From: an uncultured Desulfomicrobiaceae bacterium
Lineage (GTDB): Bacteria > Desulfobacterota > Desulfovibrionia > Desulfovibrionales > Desulfomicrobiaceae
Direction of reading: 5' to 3'
NCBI GenBank assembly: GCA_937989665.1
Contig: CALKRN010000010.1
Location: 1 to 64,000, forward strand
DNA: 64,000 bases
Numbering within the stretch: position 1 is the stretch's first letter; each line of letters begins with the position of its first letter. The notes under the pieces were generated by a model. That model saw only the letters and a list, made by a program, of their open reading frames with translations, had not been told where the DNA came from and made no database searches. The position numbers and the translations under genes are program-made. Shown piece by piece: positions 34,536 to 43,500 of this stretch.

Positions 34536-35756
34536 TCACGCCATGCGCACGATGCGCGGCGTGAAAAGGGCCCGGGGACGAACGATGCCCTCCTGCAGGG
34601 TCATCACTTCGTGGATATCTTTATAGGCCAAAGGGATCTCATCCACATCCCCGCCAAGCAGGATCACGCCTGCCCCGCGCACAAGGTCTTCAAGCTGGCG
34701 GCGAGAAAAGCGACGCAATGCATCCTTGCGGCCAAACTTTCGCCCTGCCCCATGAGAAGCAGAATCGAGGGTCCTGCGTGAACCCAAGCCCTCCACCACA
34801 AAGGCAGGATGGATCATTGTCCCAGGGATGACCCCAAACACTCCTCGCGCTGCTGGCGTTGCCCCTTTGCGGTGCACGACGAGTTCCTCGCCATCAAACT
34901 CTTCTCGCCAGGCAAAATTATGGTGGTTCTCCACAACAAAACATGCCTCGACGCCAAGGCGCGCGGCTATGCGCTGGTGGATGAGGGCATGATTGGCCGC
35001 GCTGTAGTGGCCCATGAGCTCCATGGCCTGCCAGTATTCCTGGCCCTCTGCAGAGGCGAGATCCAGCCAGGCCAATTGCCCCAAATGGCCTGGAAGATCA
35101 GGGTGCAGCCGCCGGGCCACCGCCGAATAGAACCGCGCCACCTCCCCGCCTACGCCGCGGCTGCCACTGTGGGAAAGCAGACCGAGATACCGCCCAGGGA
35201 CCAAAGGACCAAAGGCCTCCGCCACCTCCACAACGCCCCACTCCACAAAATGGTTCCCGGCACCGCTCGTACCTAGCTGCTGCCAAGCCAAGTCCTTGAG
35301 GCGCCTCGTCACCGGCGACACCGTCCAGTCGCGGTCCATAACCGGGTGCTCCAGCGGTGGGTCCATGCGCGCCCCGACGCCAAAGCGAGTGTTCTCAAGC
35401 AAAATGGCCGCTAACTGCTCGGAGCGACGTTCCACCGCCTCGGGCGAGCAATCGAACACGGACAAGCGCATGCGGCAGGCGATATCCATCCCCACCCCAT
35501 AGGGAATAACCGCCCCGCGCACCGCGAGCACCCCGCCAATGGGCAGGCCATAGCCCACATGGGCATCCGGCAAAAGGGCCCCTGCCACGGCAACAGGCAG
35601 GGAGCAGGCCGCTTCCATCTGGGCCACTGCCTCGGCATCAAGATCATGCCCCAGGGCCTGCCATGGGGCTGCGGGAGAGGGCTGCCGTCCTGGAGAGGAA
35701 ACATCTCGGTGTTTGGACGTGGTCGGACGTCTTGCTGAAACGCGTTTCCGGCCCAT
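34536..35756 (-). CDS. rtcB: RtcB family RNA ligase
   Basis: A 406-residue member of the RtcB family, which joins RNA ends with 2',3'-cyclic phosphate (or 3'-phosphate) to 5'-OH, using GTP and Mn2+. Metal and nucleotide motifs: DAHVGYGLPIGGVLA, GVGMDIACRMRL (conserved Cys), GTSGAGNHFVE, SHSGSRG, VVENHHNFAW and the guanylated-histidine segment SHGAGRKFGR. Length matches E. coli RtcB (408). The ATG at 35756 overlaps the stop of the TetR gene (TAATG) with AGAGG upstream; ATG 35762 is an alternative. Most relatives repair or splice tRNA or act in stress repair. Last gene of a four-gene operon. Confidence 0.92.
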   Translation of the reverse strand: MGRKRVSARRPTTSKHRDVSSPGRQPSPAAPWQALGHDLDAEAVAQMEAACSLPVAVAGALLPDAHVGYGLPIGGVLAVRGAVIPYGVGMDIACRMRLSVFDCSPEAVERRSEQLAAILLENTRFGVGARMDPPLEHPVMDRDWTVSPVTRRLKDLAWQQLGTSGAGNHFVEWGVVEVAEAFGPLVPGRYLGLLSHSGSRGVGGEVARFYSAVARRLHPDLPGHLGQLAWLDLASAEGQEYWQAMELMGHYSAANHALIHQRIAARLGVEACFVVENHHNFAWREEFDGEELVVHRKGATPAARGVFGVIPGTMIHPAFVVEGLGSRRTLDSASHGAGRKFGRKDALRRFSRRQLEDLVRGAGVILLGGDVDEIPLAYKDIHEVMTLQEGIVRPRALFTPRIVRMA

Positions 35757-36373
35757 TAGCATACCTCTTTCGCGCCTGCTGCACGCAAAATAAACCGCCG
35801 AGCGGCATCAAAAAGAGTGGCATCAGCAAAGCCGGCCAAAAACACCGTCCGCACAGCGCCCACCATAGCCGCATACACGAGCAAGGCCGTCGCTGAAGGT
35901 TCGAGGTTTTCTGCCAGGCTCCCATCGGCTTGGCCACGGCGGACAAGGCCCTCGATCTCTTCAATGAGCTCCCGGAATTTGCGGCCAATGCGCTGGCGGT
36001 CCAACCCTGGGTTGTCGTCGCTAAACGGAGAGCAGCGGATGAGGGTGGGGAAGGTATCCTGATGGGCTTGGGTAAAAGCAAAATAAAGCCCTACAAATTG
36101 CTCTAATGCTTGACCGCCATTGGCCTGCTGAGGGGTATGCTGGCGGATAAAGGCAAGGACCTCGTCAATGAGGGCCGCTCCTGCGGCGAAAAAGACATTT
36201 TCTTTGTTACCGAAATGATGGGCCACTAGGCCAAAAGCCACTCCGGCCTCCCGGGAAATCATGCGAATGGTCGTCTTGGCATAGCCGTGTCGGGCAAAAA
36301 GACGCTGGGCAGCGTGCAAAATGGCCCGCTTCCGCGCTGTCCCGCCAACATTGGGAAGACGCTCCATCGTCAT
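35756..36373 (-). CDS. TetR family transcriptional regulator
   Basis: A 205-residue regulator. The N-terminal helix-turn-helix RKRAILHAAQRLFARHGYAKTTIRMISREAGVAFGLVAHHFGNKENVF is the TetR DNA-binding signature. The C-terminal helical ligand domain (LEQFVGLYFAFTQAHQDTF) ends in ILRAAGAKEVC. ATG 36373 overlaps the stop of the exonuclease gene (ATGA) with GGAGG 5 nt before it. It sits inside the operon rather than divergent, so autoregulation of the whole unit is plausible. The ligand is unknown. Confidence 0.9.
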   Translation of the reverse strand: MTMERLPNVGGTARKRAILHAAQRLFARHGYAKTTIRMISREAGVAFGLVAHHFGNKENVFFAAGAALIDEVLAFIRQHTPQQANGGQALEQFVGLYFAFTQAHQDTFPTLIRCSPFSDDNPGLDRQRIGRKFRELIEEIEGLVRRGQADGSLAENLEPSATALLVYAAMVGAVRTVFLAGFADATLFDAARRFILRAAGAKEVC

Positions 36374-37143
36374 GCCACCTCCAGCTCCAGCCCCACAGGA
36401 CAATGATCCGAGCCCATAACCTCAGGCTCCATCCATGCCCGCCGCACCGCCGCCACGAGCTCTTGGGAGACAAAAAAGTAGTCGATACGCCACCCCGCAT
36501 TGCGCCGCCGTGCCCCGAAGCGAAAGGACCACCACGAATAGGCGTCACGGGCATCGGGATGAAGGGCTCGGAAGGTATCGACGTAGCCATGGGCGATGAA
36601 ACGGTCGATCCAGGCCCGCTCAATGGGCAGAAACCCAGATCGGTCTTCATTTTGTTTTGGATTCTTGAGATCTATCTCCTGATGAGCCGTATTAAAATCC
36701 CCACAGACAACAACTGGTTTGCGCCGCCGGACATCCTGCGCGTAATTCAAAAATGCGTCGTAATATTCAAGCTTGTAACGCAAACGTTCTTCACTCATCT
36801 GGCCATTTGGGAAGTAGACTCCAAAGACAATAAACCATGGGAACTCCAACTCAATCAGCCGACCCTCTCCTGCAAAACGTTTTTCTGGCAGATCCAGACG
36901 TACGGCAATCGGATCAAGGCGGGTATAACATGCTGTCCCTGAATAACCTTTTTTGGTTGCTGGATTCCAAATACATTGATATCCCGCTACATAGCGATGC
37001 TCTTCGGCTATCTGTTCCTCATCAGCCTTCACTTCTTGCAAGAACACGACATCAGCATCCGCATGGGCAAACCACTCCCAAAACCCTTTGGTAATCACAG
37101 AGCGAAAACCGTTCACGTTCCACGAATATAAACGGAGGATCAT
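36370..37143 (-). CDS. xth: Exodeoxyribonuclease III / AP endonuclease
   Basis: A 257-residue enzyme of the ExoIII/AP endonuclease family. Active-site parts: LYSWNVNGFRS, FLQEVKADEEQI, GYSGTACYTR, VFGVYFPNGQ, VVCGDFNTAHQEIDL, WRIDYFFVSQEL and the terminal GSDHCPVGLEL. These include the metal-binding Asn, Glu and Asp and the catalytic Asp-His pair. It repairs abasic sites and removes blocked 3' ends. Its start (ATG 37143) overlaps the phosphoesterase stop and its stop overlaps the TetR start. Confidence 0.95.
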   Translation of the reverse strand: MILRLYSWNVNGFRSVITKGFWEWFAHADADVVFLQEVKADEEQIAEEHRYVAGYQCIWNPATKKGYSGTACYTRLDPIAVRLDLPEKRFAGEGRLIELEFPWFIVFGVYFPNGQMSEERLRYKLEYYDAFLNYAQDVRRRKPVVVCGDFNTAHQEIDLKNPKQNEDRSGFLPIERAWIDRFIAHGYVDTFRALHPDARDAYSWWSFRFGARRRNAGWRIDYFFVSQELVAAVRRAWMEPEVMGSDHCPVGLELEVA

Positions 37144-37820
37144 GCTGGGCCTCCTGCCTGCTCAAGACGAGCCCGCAGCCCGTCGGGGGTGAGCCAGACC
37201 CGGACATACCCTCCCTGTCCAAAAGGTCCAGGATTGAGCACATGGCTTTTCCCGATCCAATCCTCGCCGCGGGCTTCGTGGATATGCCCCGTCACCACAA
37301 TCTCAGGCTGATAGCGCTCGATGGCTGCCCGGACACCGGGACTTCCCACTGACACCCCACTCCCAAGGCGATCGGTCACCGTATTCCATGGCGGCGTGTG
37401 CACGACAAAAAGCACATGGGCAAAGGCCGCCGTTGCCGCGGCGAGGGTTGTCTCCGCCCAAGCCGCCATACTTGCTTCGTCCACTTCCGAAGGTGTGCTA
37501 AAGGGCGTTGGCGTGGACCATCCCACCCCGGCCAACCCCACCCCGGAGGCAAGCTCGCGCACTTGGCGGTGGATATTGATGCCACGCTCGTCCAAAACCG
37601 TCTCCACCTGGGTCGTATCCATATTGCCTATCTGAGCAAGGACACGGGGGTTGTGCTGGGCAATTACGGCGAGCAGTCGCACTATCGTCTCTTTGCCACC
37701 GACGTTGGTTAGATCCCCGCTTATGATGATCCCCGTTGCCCGCTCTCGCTCAGGAATCTTCGCCAATGCCTCCACCCGTTCATGGACATCACCAACCACA
37801 AGCCACCACTGCTCCTGCAT
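37140..37820 (-). CDS. Calcineurin-like metallophosphoesterase
   Basis: A 226-residue member of the calcineurin-like phosphoesterase family. Metal motifs in order: VVGDVHE, IISGDLTNVGG, GNMDTTQVE (GN-D/H), VVHTPPWN (H) and VVTGHIHEARG (GHIH). It resembles YfcE-type single-domain enzymes. GAGGAGGGAAAGG precedes ATG 37820. The first gene of the operon with exonuclease III, TetR and RtcB; a nucleic-acid end-processing substrate is possible but not shown. Confidence 0.9.
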   Translation of the reverse strand: MQEQWWLVVGDVHERVEALAKIPERERATGIIISGDLTNVGGKETIVRLLAVIAQHNPRVLAQIGNMDTTQVETVLDERGINIHRQVRELASGVGLAGVGWSTPTPFSTPSEVDEASMAAWAETTLAAATAAFAHVLFVVHTPPWNTVTDRLGSGVSVGSPGVRAAIERYQPEIVVTGHIHEARGEDWIGKSHVLNPGPFGQGGYVRVWLTPDGLRARLEQAGGPA

Positions 37821-38041
37821 CCTTTCCCTCCTCACAAATCCTTCGGGGAGAGGAGCGCACCAGACAAAGCGTCCCTTCGCTGGCTGCGCAGCTCCTTACC
37901 AACCCTTTGGGGATAGACTGGACAGGATTGCCCCTCCCCCATATCCCCTCCCACGAGTTTCTAAACAATTCCTCCTTGCCACGGCGCCCACCCTGGCCTC
38001 CATACCAAGGAGCTCCACCACTCATTTTTGAGAGTCTTTGC

Positions 38042-38632
38042 ATGTCCTGCGCACCCAACGCAAGCCTACGCCAGCAGATCCGCCAGACCATGCGGGCCAG
38101 GCGCCTTGCCCTTACGGCTGCCGAGCGCCAAACAGCAAGCCAGGCGGTCTGCCAGCGACTTTTGGCCCTCGCCCTGCCCGACACAATCGCCGTGTACCTA
38201 CCCATCCACGGCGAGGTGGACACCTGGCCTATCGTCCATGCCCTCTGGCATCGCGGCACCCGCGTCCTTGCCCCACGCTGCCGGCACGCCTGTCCCGGGG
38301 CCATGGACTGGCACCGCATCTCCTCTCCAGCAGACCTCTCCCCAGGCAGCTTCCGCATCCCGGAGCCAGACCCAAACCACGCCCCCCAGATCACAGAACC
38401 TCCGGAGCTTGTCCTCGTCCCGGGGCTCGCCTTTGACCGCGCTGGCTTTCGCCTCGGCTACGGCGGCGGCTACTATGATCGCTACCTAGCAGCCCACCCC
38501 CAGGTGTGGCGTATTGGGCTGGCCTATGACTTTCAGCTGGTGGATGCCCTCCCCGCTGCCCCCTGGGACGAGCCCCTCCATACCATCCTCACCCCCTCTT
38601 TCACCCTGGAGATCCGCCCATGGCACCCGTAA
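38042..38632 (+). CDS. 5-formyltetrahydrofolate cyclo-ligase
   Basis: A 196-residue enzyme that converts 5-formyl-THF to 5,10-methenyl-THF with ATP. Motifs: LRQQIRQTMRARRLALT at the N-terminus, VYLPIHGEVDTWPI, and the diagnostic LVLVPGLAFDRAGFRLGYGGGYYDRYL. Length typical. It overlaps the next gene by 13 nt. The start has only a weak ribosome binding site; the reading frame is open further upstream but that stretch is non-coding and antisense to the phosphoesterase gene. Confidence 0.94.
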   Translation: MSCAPNASLRQQIRQTMRARRLALTAAERQTASQAVCQRLLALALPDTIAVYLPIHGEVDTWPIVHALWHRGTRVLAPRCRHACPGAMDWHRISSPADLSPGSFRIPEPDPNHAPQITEPPELVLVPGLAFDRAGFRLGYGGGYYDRYLAAHPQVWRIGLAYDFQLVDALPAAPWDEPLHTILTPSFTLEIRPWHP

Positions 38633-39366
38633 TCCTCGATTTCCATTTCCCGGGCCTTCCCCACATTGGTGTCGCCTTCACCACCCGCCTAGGCGGGGTG
38701 AGCACCGGGACCTATGCCGAGGCCAACCTCTCCCTTGACGTCGGCGACGACCCCAAAGCCGTCATTGCCAACCGCCAGGCGGTGCGCCACGCCCTAGGCA
38801 TCAGCCGCTGGCAGGAACTCACCCAGGTCCATGGGACCACCATCCTCCAGGACAACGGAAGCGACACCCTCCTCGCCGGTGGCACACGCCAAGGCGACGG
38901 CCTGATGACCCACCACCCCGGGGTCGCCCTGGTGGTGAAGACCGCGGACTGCCAAGCCATCCTCCTCACGGATACCGAGGGCCAGTATCTCGCGGCCCTC
39001 CATTGCGGTTGGCGGGGCAATGCCGCGGCCTTTCCCCTCCATGGGGTACAGGCGTTTTGTGCCGCCTATGGCCTTGACCCCAGCCAGGTCCTGGCCGTCC
39101 GCGGCCCAAGCCTCGGGCCTGGAGCGAGTGAGTTCACCAACTTCGCCACTGAGTGGGATCCCATGTTCCGCCGCTACTTTGATCCCACCACCATGCGCGT
39201 CCACCTCTGGCAACTCACCCGCGATCAGCTCATGGCTGCCGGTGTCCCTGGCCGCCAGATCTTCGGTCTTGACCTGTGCACCGCCACCTCTCCCCTCTTT
39301 TTCTCCTACCGCCGAGACAAAACCACAGGCCGCCAAGCCGCCCTCATCTGGAAACGCCACAACTAA
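38620..39366 (+). CDS. YfiH/LACC1 family purine nucleoside phosphorylase (polyphenol oxidase-like)
   Basis: A 248-residue member of the YfiH (PgeF) family, long called multicopper polyphenol oxidase and now known to act on purine nucleosides. Metal/active-site residues: QVHGTTIL (His), VKTADCQAILL (Cys) and LHCGWRGNAA (His). N-terminal GVAFTTRLGGVSTGTYAEANL is characteristic. It overlaps the cyclo-ligase gene. Its stop codon overlaps the stop of the converging pabBC gene by 3 nt. Confidence 0.92.
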   Translation: MAPVILDFHFPGLPHIGVAFTTRLGGVSTGTYAEANLSLDVGDDPKAVIANRQAVRHALGISRWQELTQVHGTTILQDNGSDTLLAGGTRQGDGLMTHHPGVALVVKTADCQAILLTDTEGQYLAALHCGWRGNAAAFPLHGVQAFCAAYGLDPSQVLAVRGPSLGPGASEFTNFATEWDPMFRRYFDPTTMRVHLWQLTRDQLMAAGVPGRQIFGLDLCTATSPLFFSYRRDKTTGRQAALIWKRHN

Positions 39367-41087
39367 CCCACCAGCACCGCAGGCCAGGCCCCACGCACGG
39401 CATTGATGAGAAGGATGCGCTCGGCCCGCAGGAGGTCCGCCGGGGTCAGCTCGGCCTCCTCGACCCGTCCGCGGGCAAGGAGCCGCGCTCGACCCACCCC
39501 CGGCACGAGACCACACGTGCGCGCCGGCGTGCGCCATTTTCCCCGCTCCAAAACAAGGAGATTGGCCAGCGTTGTCTCCGTTACCTGCCCGCGGCGGTTG
39601 ATGAGTACGGCATCGTCTGCGCCCTGGGCCAGGGCCCTTTGGCGGGCGGCCTCGAGGCGCTGACGGCAGCTCGTCTTGTGGCAGCAGAGGGGATCGCTTT
39701 CATCCACAAAACCGGGAACAAAGCACACCCGATACGGCCGTAACGGGGCCGGCAGCGGGCGCGTCTGCCATACCCGCCGGCCATCAGGCCACAATTGCAC
39801 ACGCAGGACGAGCAACGCCGTAAGAAGGCGGCATTGGGCCGCAAGCTCGGCCTCGATGGTGGACCACGGCAGCTGCCAGCCAAAGTATGCTGCTGATTCC
39901 GCCAAGCGCTGGCGATGCCAGGGCCACCACGGCACGCCAGCAGGGGTCGCGCGCATCGTCTCCATTAGAGCAAAAGCCGGGGGGCGCGGACCAAGCACCC
40001 GCGCCTTGAGCTGGGTTTCAGCCCATTCCGCACTCGCCACCGAATCCCAGACAATTCCCCCTCCTACGCCATACTCTGCCTGCCCGCGGACACGATGGAT
40101 GCCTACCGTGCGGATGGCCACATTGAACTCGGCCCGGCGCCCTGGCCGCACCCAGCCAATGGCACCGGTGTACAGCCCACGCGGCGAGGGCTCGAGCTCT
40201 TGGATAATCTGCGCCGTGCGAATCTTCGGCGCACCGATAATGGAGGCAGGAGGAAACAAGGCTTGAAAGATCTGCGGCAAAGAGGCCTCAGTGCGGCCGG
40301 CCACCAGGGAGGTCATCTGCCACACCGTAGGATAGCGCTCCACCTGGGTGAGACGGGGGACAGTGACGCTGGCCGGCAGACAGACCCTCCCCAGGTCGTG
40401 ACGCACCATATCGACAATCATGACGTTTTCCGCCCGCTCCTTTGCCGAAGTGCGCAAGGTCTCGGCCTGGAGAACATCCTCCGCCCAAAATCGCCCTCGG
40501 GGGGCGGTGCCTTTCATCGGTCGGGAGAGGATGGCGCGCCCTGCCCGCCGGAAGAAAAGCTCTGGAGAGGCGCTACACACCGCCCATTGCGGGGTCTCCA
40601 GGTACACGGCATGGGCCGAGGGCTGCTGGAGGAAGAGGTGGCAAAAAAGCGGCCACGGCTCCCCCTCCCACCGGGCGCGAAAGCGGTACGTCAAGTTGAC
40701 CTGATAGGTCTCGCCGGCAGCCAGCAGTTCGCGGATGCGCATCAGGGCTTGACGATATGCCGCAGGCTCCATCTCTGGCTCCCAGATAACCGGTGGTAGG
40801 GGTCCAGGGTCGGTGACCTCAACGGGGACAGGAGAAGGAGTAAAGAGCCCAAACCACGCCAGCGGCCAAGGGCCGCTCTCCGGCCTGGGCAAGGCAGGGT
40901 CCATGGCCGCAGCAGCCTCATAAGCCACAAAGCCCACGGCATGGAGCCCTTCCTCTTCCACAGCAGCCTCCACCCGGGCCAACACTGGGAGCACTTCCTC
41001 CGCCCCGCTGGCGACTTCCTGGCGCACCAAATGGTGGTAGCACCACAACCCACGGCCACGAGGTCTGGCCACCGCAACACGGATCAC
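39363..41087 (-). CDS. pabBC: Fused aminodeoxychorismate synthase component I and 4-amino-4-deoxychorismate lyase
   Basis: A 574-residue fusion. Residues 1 to about 365 are PabB-like: AAGETYQVNLTYRF, RPMKGTAPRG, VDMVRHDLGRV, FPPASIIGAPKIRTAQIIQE and VGGGIVWDS. The C-terminal 200 residues are a class IV aminotransferase fold (PabC) with pyridoxal lysine in CCHKTSCR and AVLINRRGQVTETTLANLLV. Together they turn chorismate into p-aminobenzoate for folate. GTG start 41087 overlaps the uvrC stop (GTGA). PabA is not in the window. Confidence 0.92.
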   Translation of the reverse strand: MIRVAVARPRGRGLWCYHHLVRQEVASGAEEVLPVLARVEAAVEEEGLHAVGFVAYEAAAAMDPALPRPESGPWPLAWFGLFTPSPVPVEVTDPGPLPPVIWEPEMEPAAYRQALMRIRELLAAGETYQVNLTYRFRARWEGEPWPLFCHLFLQQPSAHAVYLETPQWAVCSASPELFFRRAGRAILSRPMKGTAPRGRFWAEDVLQAETLRTSAKERAENVMIVDMVRHDLGRVCLPASVTVPRLTQVERYPTVWQMTSLVAGRTEASLPQIFQALFPPASIIGAPKIRTAQIIQELEPSPRGLYTGAIGWVRPGRRAEFNVAIRTVGIHRVRGQAEYGVGGGIVWDSVASAEWAETQLKARVLGPRPPAFALMETMRATPAGVPWWPWHRQRLAESAAYFGWQLPWSTIEAELAAQCRLLTALLVLRVQLWPDGRRVWQTRPLPAPLRPYRVCFVPGFVDESDPLCCHKTSCRQRLEAARQRALAQGADDAVLINRRGQVTETTLANLLVLERGKWRTPARTCGLVPGVGRARLLARGRVEEAELTPADLLRAERILLINAVRGAWPAVLVG

Positions 41088-42970
41088 GCTTCCTCTCCCC
41101 GTCGATACATGGCATCAACGGACGCGCCATTTGCGGTACTCACTGCCTCCTGGGCAGCGGCAAGCACCGCACGCGCCCGCTGGGGCGAGAGCCCAAGGGC
41201 TATGAGATCTGCCTCGGTGGCTTGGGCCAGTTCTGCCACCCGGTGGAAGCGCTGGCGCAGCTGCCTGGCCGTGGCAGGGCCAACGCCTGGCAGGGACTCG
41301 AGCGCTGAAATCAAGCCCTGGCGACGGCCCTGCCGCTGACCGGCAAGGACAAAACGATGGGCAGCATCGCGCACCCGCTGCAGGAGGAGAAGCTCCGGGG
41401 AACCTGGCCGCAGAGGGAGGGGGTTTTTGCGGCCAGGCAGATAGACCCGGTCTTCGAGCTCGCCTGCGCGGCGGCTTGGACCCTTGGCAAGGCCAAGCAC
41501 AGGGACACCAAGGTCCTCAAAAAGCGGCGCGACCGCCGCCACCTGACCTTGCCCCCCATCCACGAGGAGGAGGTCCGGCCATGGTGGACCGGCGGCGCGG
41601 CGGCGCTCGGCCCACAGGCGCAAGGCCATGAGATCATCTCCTCGGCCTTCGGCCGCCGGGAGGAGATAGTGCCGATAGGCCGAAGGCACCGCCGCCCCGT
41701 CCTCGAAAACCACCATCCCCGCCCGCACCCCCTGGCCATGGAGATGCGATACGTCCACGGCCTCGATGCGCCGCACGTCCCGATTGGGCCCAACGACCCT
41801 CTCCCAACGCACCGCAGGCGGCACCACCTGCTGCGCCTGACGCGCGTTGGCCTCAGCCATGCGCACCAGCCCCCGCATCCGCTCCCCCCGCACCGAACGC
41901 AGACGCACAGGGTGACCAGCCACCTCGGTCAAGGCTTCGGCAAAGGCACCAGGTAACGCAGGAGCCGTCACGAGTACCGACGACACAAGACGCCCTCCGG
42001 TATAAAATTGAAGCACCGCCGCCTGAAGGGCTTCCTGCAGCGCTGCAGCCGTCAAGCGAAAGGCGTTAGCCCCCAGCACTCGCCCTTGGCGCACGAAGAG
42101 CACCGCTATTCCGAGCCCACGCTCCCCTTCCACTGCGGCCCAAACATCCAGGTCCTCATGCTCCCCGGGGAGGACCGCACTCTGGCCTTCCACCGTGGCC
42201 TCAATGGCACGGATCTGATCCCGCAATTGGGCCGCACGCTCAAACTGAAGGGCTTGAGCGGCCTGATGCATCTCCTGACGCAAGCGGCTCAGGAGCTCGC
42301 CGCTTTTGCCACTCAAAAAGAGCTCCACCTGCCGGACTATGGCGGCATATTCTTCCCGAGGAACGTCCAAACAGCATGGGCCAAGGCAGCGCCCGATGTG
42401 GTACTGCAAGCAGGGGCGGACCCGATTCGCAAACACTGTGTCCCGGCATTTGCGCAGCAAAAAGAGGCCATCGATGATGCGCCGCGTCTGCCTAGCGGCT
42501 CCAGCCGAGGTGTAAGGTCCAAAGTAGCTGGTATGCTTCGACACTCGTACCCGCCGCACGGTTCGCAACGTGGGGTAAGGATGCTGGTGGTCGATGGCAA
42601 AAAGGAGGTAGTTTTTATCGTCCCGCAGGACGATATTATACTTGGGTCGATGGGCCTTAATGAGGCTTGCTTCCAGGAGAAGGGCTTCTTTTTCCGTGGC
42701 AGTACAGACTGTCTCTACGGCCACGGCCCGGCGCAGCATTGCCTGGGTCTTGAGGGAGAGCCCGGGGGCGTCGGGCCGGTACGCCAAAAGCCGCCGCCGC
42801 AGGTTCTTGGCCTTGCCGACGTAGAGGACCTCGTCCCCTGGGCCGCGAAAAAGATACACCCCCGGTGTCGTGGGGTACTGCTCGGGGTGGACAACAAACA
42901 CTGCTCCCCGCTGGCCTTTGGTAGAGGCAGACGGCAGGGGCGGCTGGGTGGAGCAATCGGTGGTCATCAT
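41084..42970 (-). CDS. uvrC: UvrABC nuclease subunit C
   Basis: A 628-residue protein. The GIY-YIG nuclease domain is at the N-terminus (TPGVYLFRGPGDEVLYVGKAKNLRRRL). The UvrB-interacting UVR segment follows (QAAQALQFERAAQLRDQIRAIE), then the RNase H-like C-terminal nuclease (IEAVDVSHLHGQG, PDLLLVDGGQGQV) and the helix-hairpin-helix LESLPGVGPATARQLRQRF. It makes both incisions in nucleotide excision repair. ATG 42970 or the adjacent ATG 42967 are starts by family comparison; the ribosome binding site is poor and the frame is open upstream to 43354. The 209 bp between it and the gene at 43180 show nothing else. Confidence 0.95.
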   Translation of the reverse strand: MMTTDCSTQPPLPSASTKGQRGAVFVVHPEQYPTTPGVYLFRGPGDEVLYVGKAKNLRRRLLAYRPDAPGLSLKTQAMLRRAVAVETVCTATEKEALLLEASLIKAHRPKYNIVLRDDKNYLLFAIDHQHPYPTLRTVRRVRVSKHTSYFGPYTSAGAARQTRRIIDGLFLLRKCRDTVFANRVRPCLQYHIGRCLGPCCLDVPREEYAAIVRQVELFLSGKSGELLSRLRQEMHQAAQALQFERAAQLRDQIRAIEATVEGQSAVLPGEHEDLDVWAAVEGERGLGIAVLFVRQGRVLGANAFRLTAAALQEALQAAVLQFYTGGRLVSSVLVTAPALPGAFAEALTEVAGHPVRLRSVRGERMRGLVRMAEANARQAQQVVPPAVRWERVVGPNRDVRRIEAVDVSHLHGQGVRAGMVVFEDGAAVPSAYRHYLLPAAEGRGDDLMALRLWAERRRAAGPPWPDLLLVDGGQGQVAAVAPLFEDLGVPVLGLAKGPSRRAGELEDRVYLPGRKNPLPLRPGSPELLLLQRVRDAAHRFVLAGQRQGRRQGLISALESLPGVGPATARQLRQRFHRVAELAQATEADLIALGLSPQRARAVLAAAQEAVSTANGASVDAMYRRGEEA

Positions 42971-43179
42971 GGCGAGGCCGATACCCAAAGGCTGTCCTCC
43001 AGCACAACCCTCCTCGGCCCTCCCTGGGCAGGCCGGCGGGTTTACACCGCCCGCGGCCTTTGGCACGACGGTTTCAGAGTCTTCCGCCAGCCGCACCTCG
43101 GTAGGCGGTTGGCTTGTGGCAGGGCCAACGGCGGCGCATGCTTCCTCAAAGACAAGGGGAAGCGGCCCTGCCCGGCAGG

Positions 43180-43500
43180 CTAGCCGCGGCGATCCACAGC
43201 CACGGCCTGCCCGGTGACGAGCCCAGCACCGGCGCGGTAGCCGCGGGCCCGCGCCCCCTGACGGCGGGCCTGCGCGATCTCCTCGGCCAATTCCTGGCGC
43301 CGATCTTCTGCCCAGGCGCGCAAGCGCTCCTGCGTCTGGGCCAAGGCCTCCCACGGCAGGGGCTCGCCACGCGCCACCGCCTCTTCCACCAGACGCAGAC
43401 GCTCCTGCGCCAGGACCGCGGCCCGCTCCTCCTGCCCATGAAGCAAGGCCTGCCCTTCGGCCTCGGCCAGCACCTCCCAGCGGGCAAGGAACTCAGGCAT
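43180..43500 (-). CDS. Hypothetical coiled-coil protein
   Basis: A 106-residue, Ala/Glu/Arg-rich protein, probably one long helix (EERAAVLAQERLRLVEEAVA). Its start overlaps the stop of the preceding gene by 8 nt, so the two are coupled. No family is recognised; a chaperone-like or flagellar accessory role is possible given size and context, but there is no direct evidence. Confidence 0.62.
   Translation of the reverse strand: MPEFLARWEVLAEAEGQALLHGQEERAAVLAQERLRLVEEAVARGEPLPWEALAQTQERLRAWAEDRRQELAEEIAQARRQGARARGYRAGAGLVTGQAVAVDRRG

Noticed and set aside
37836-38041. 6S RNA upstream of the cyclo-ligase gene, as in many proteobacteria
   Set aside because: I could not see the long rod with a central bulge; position alone is not enough.
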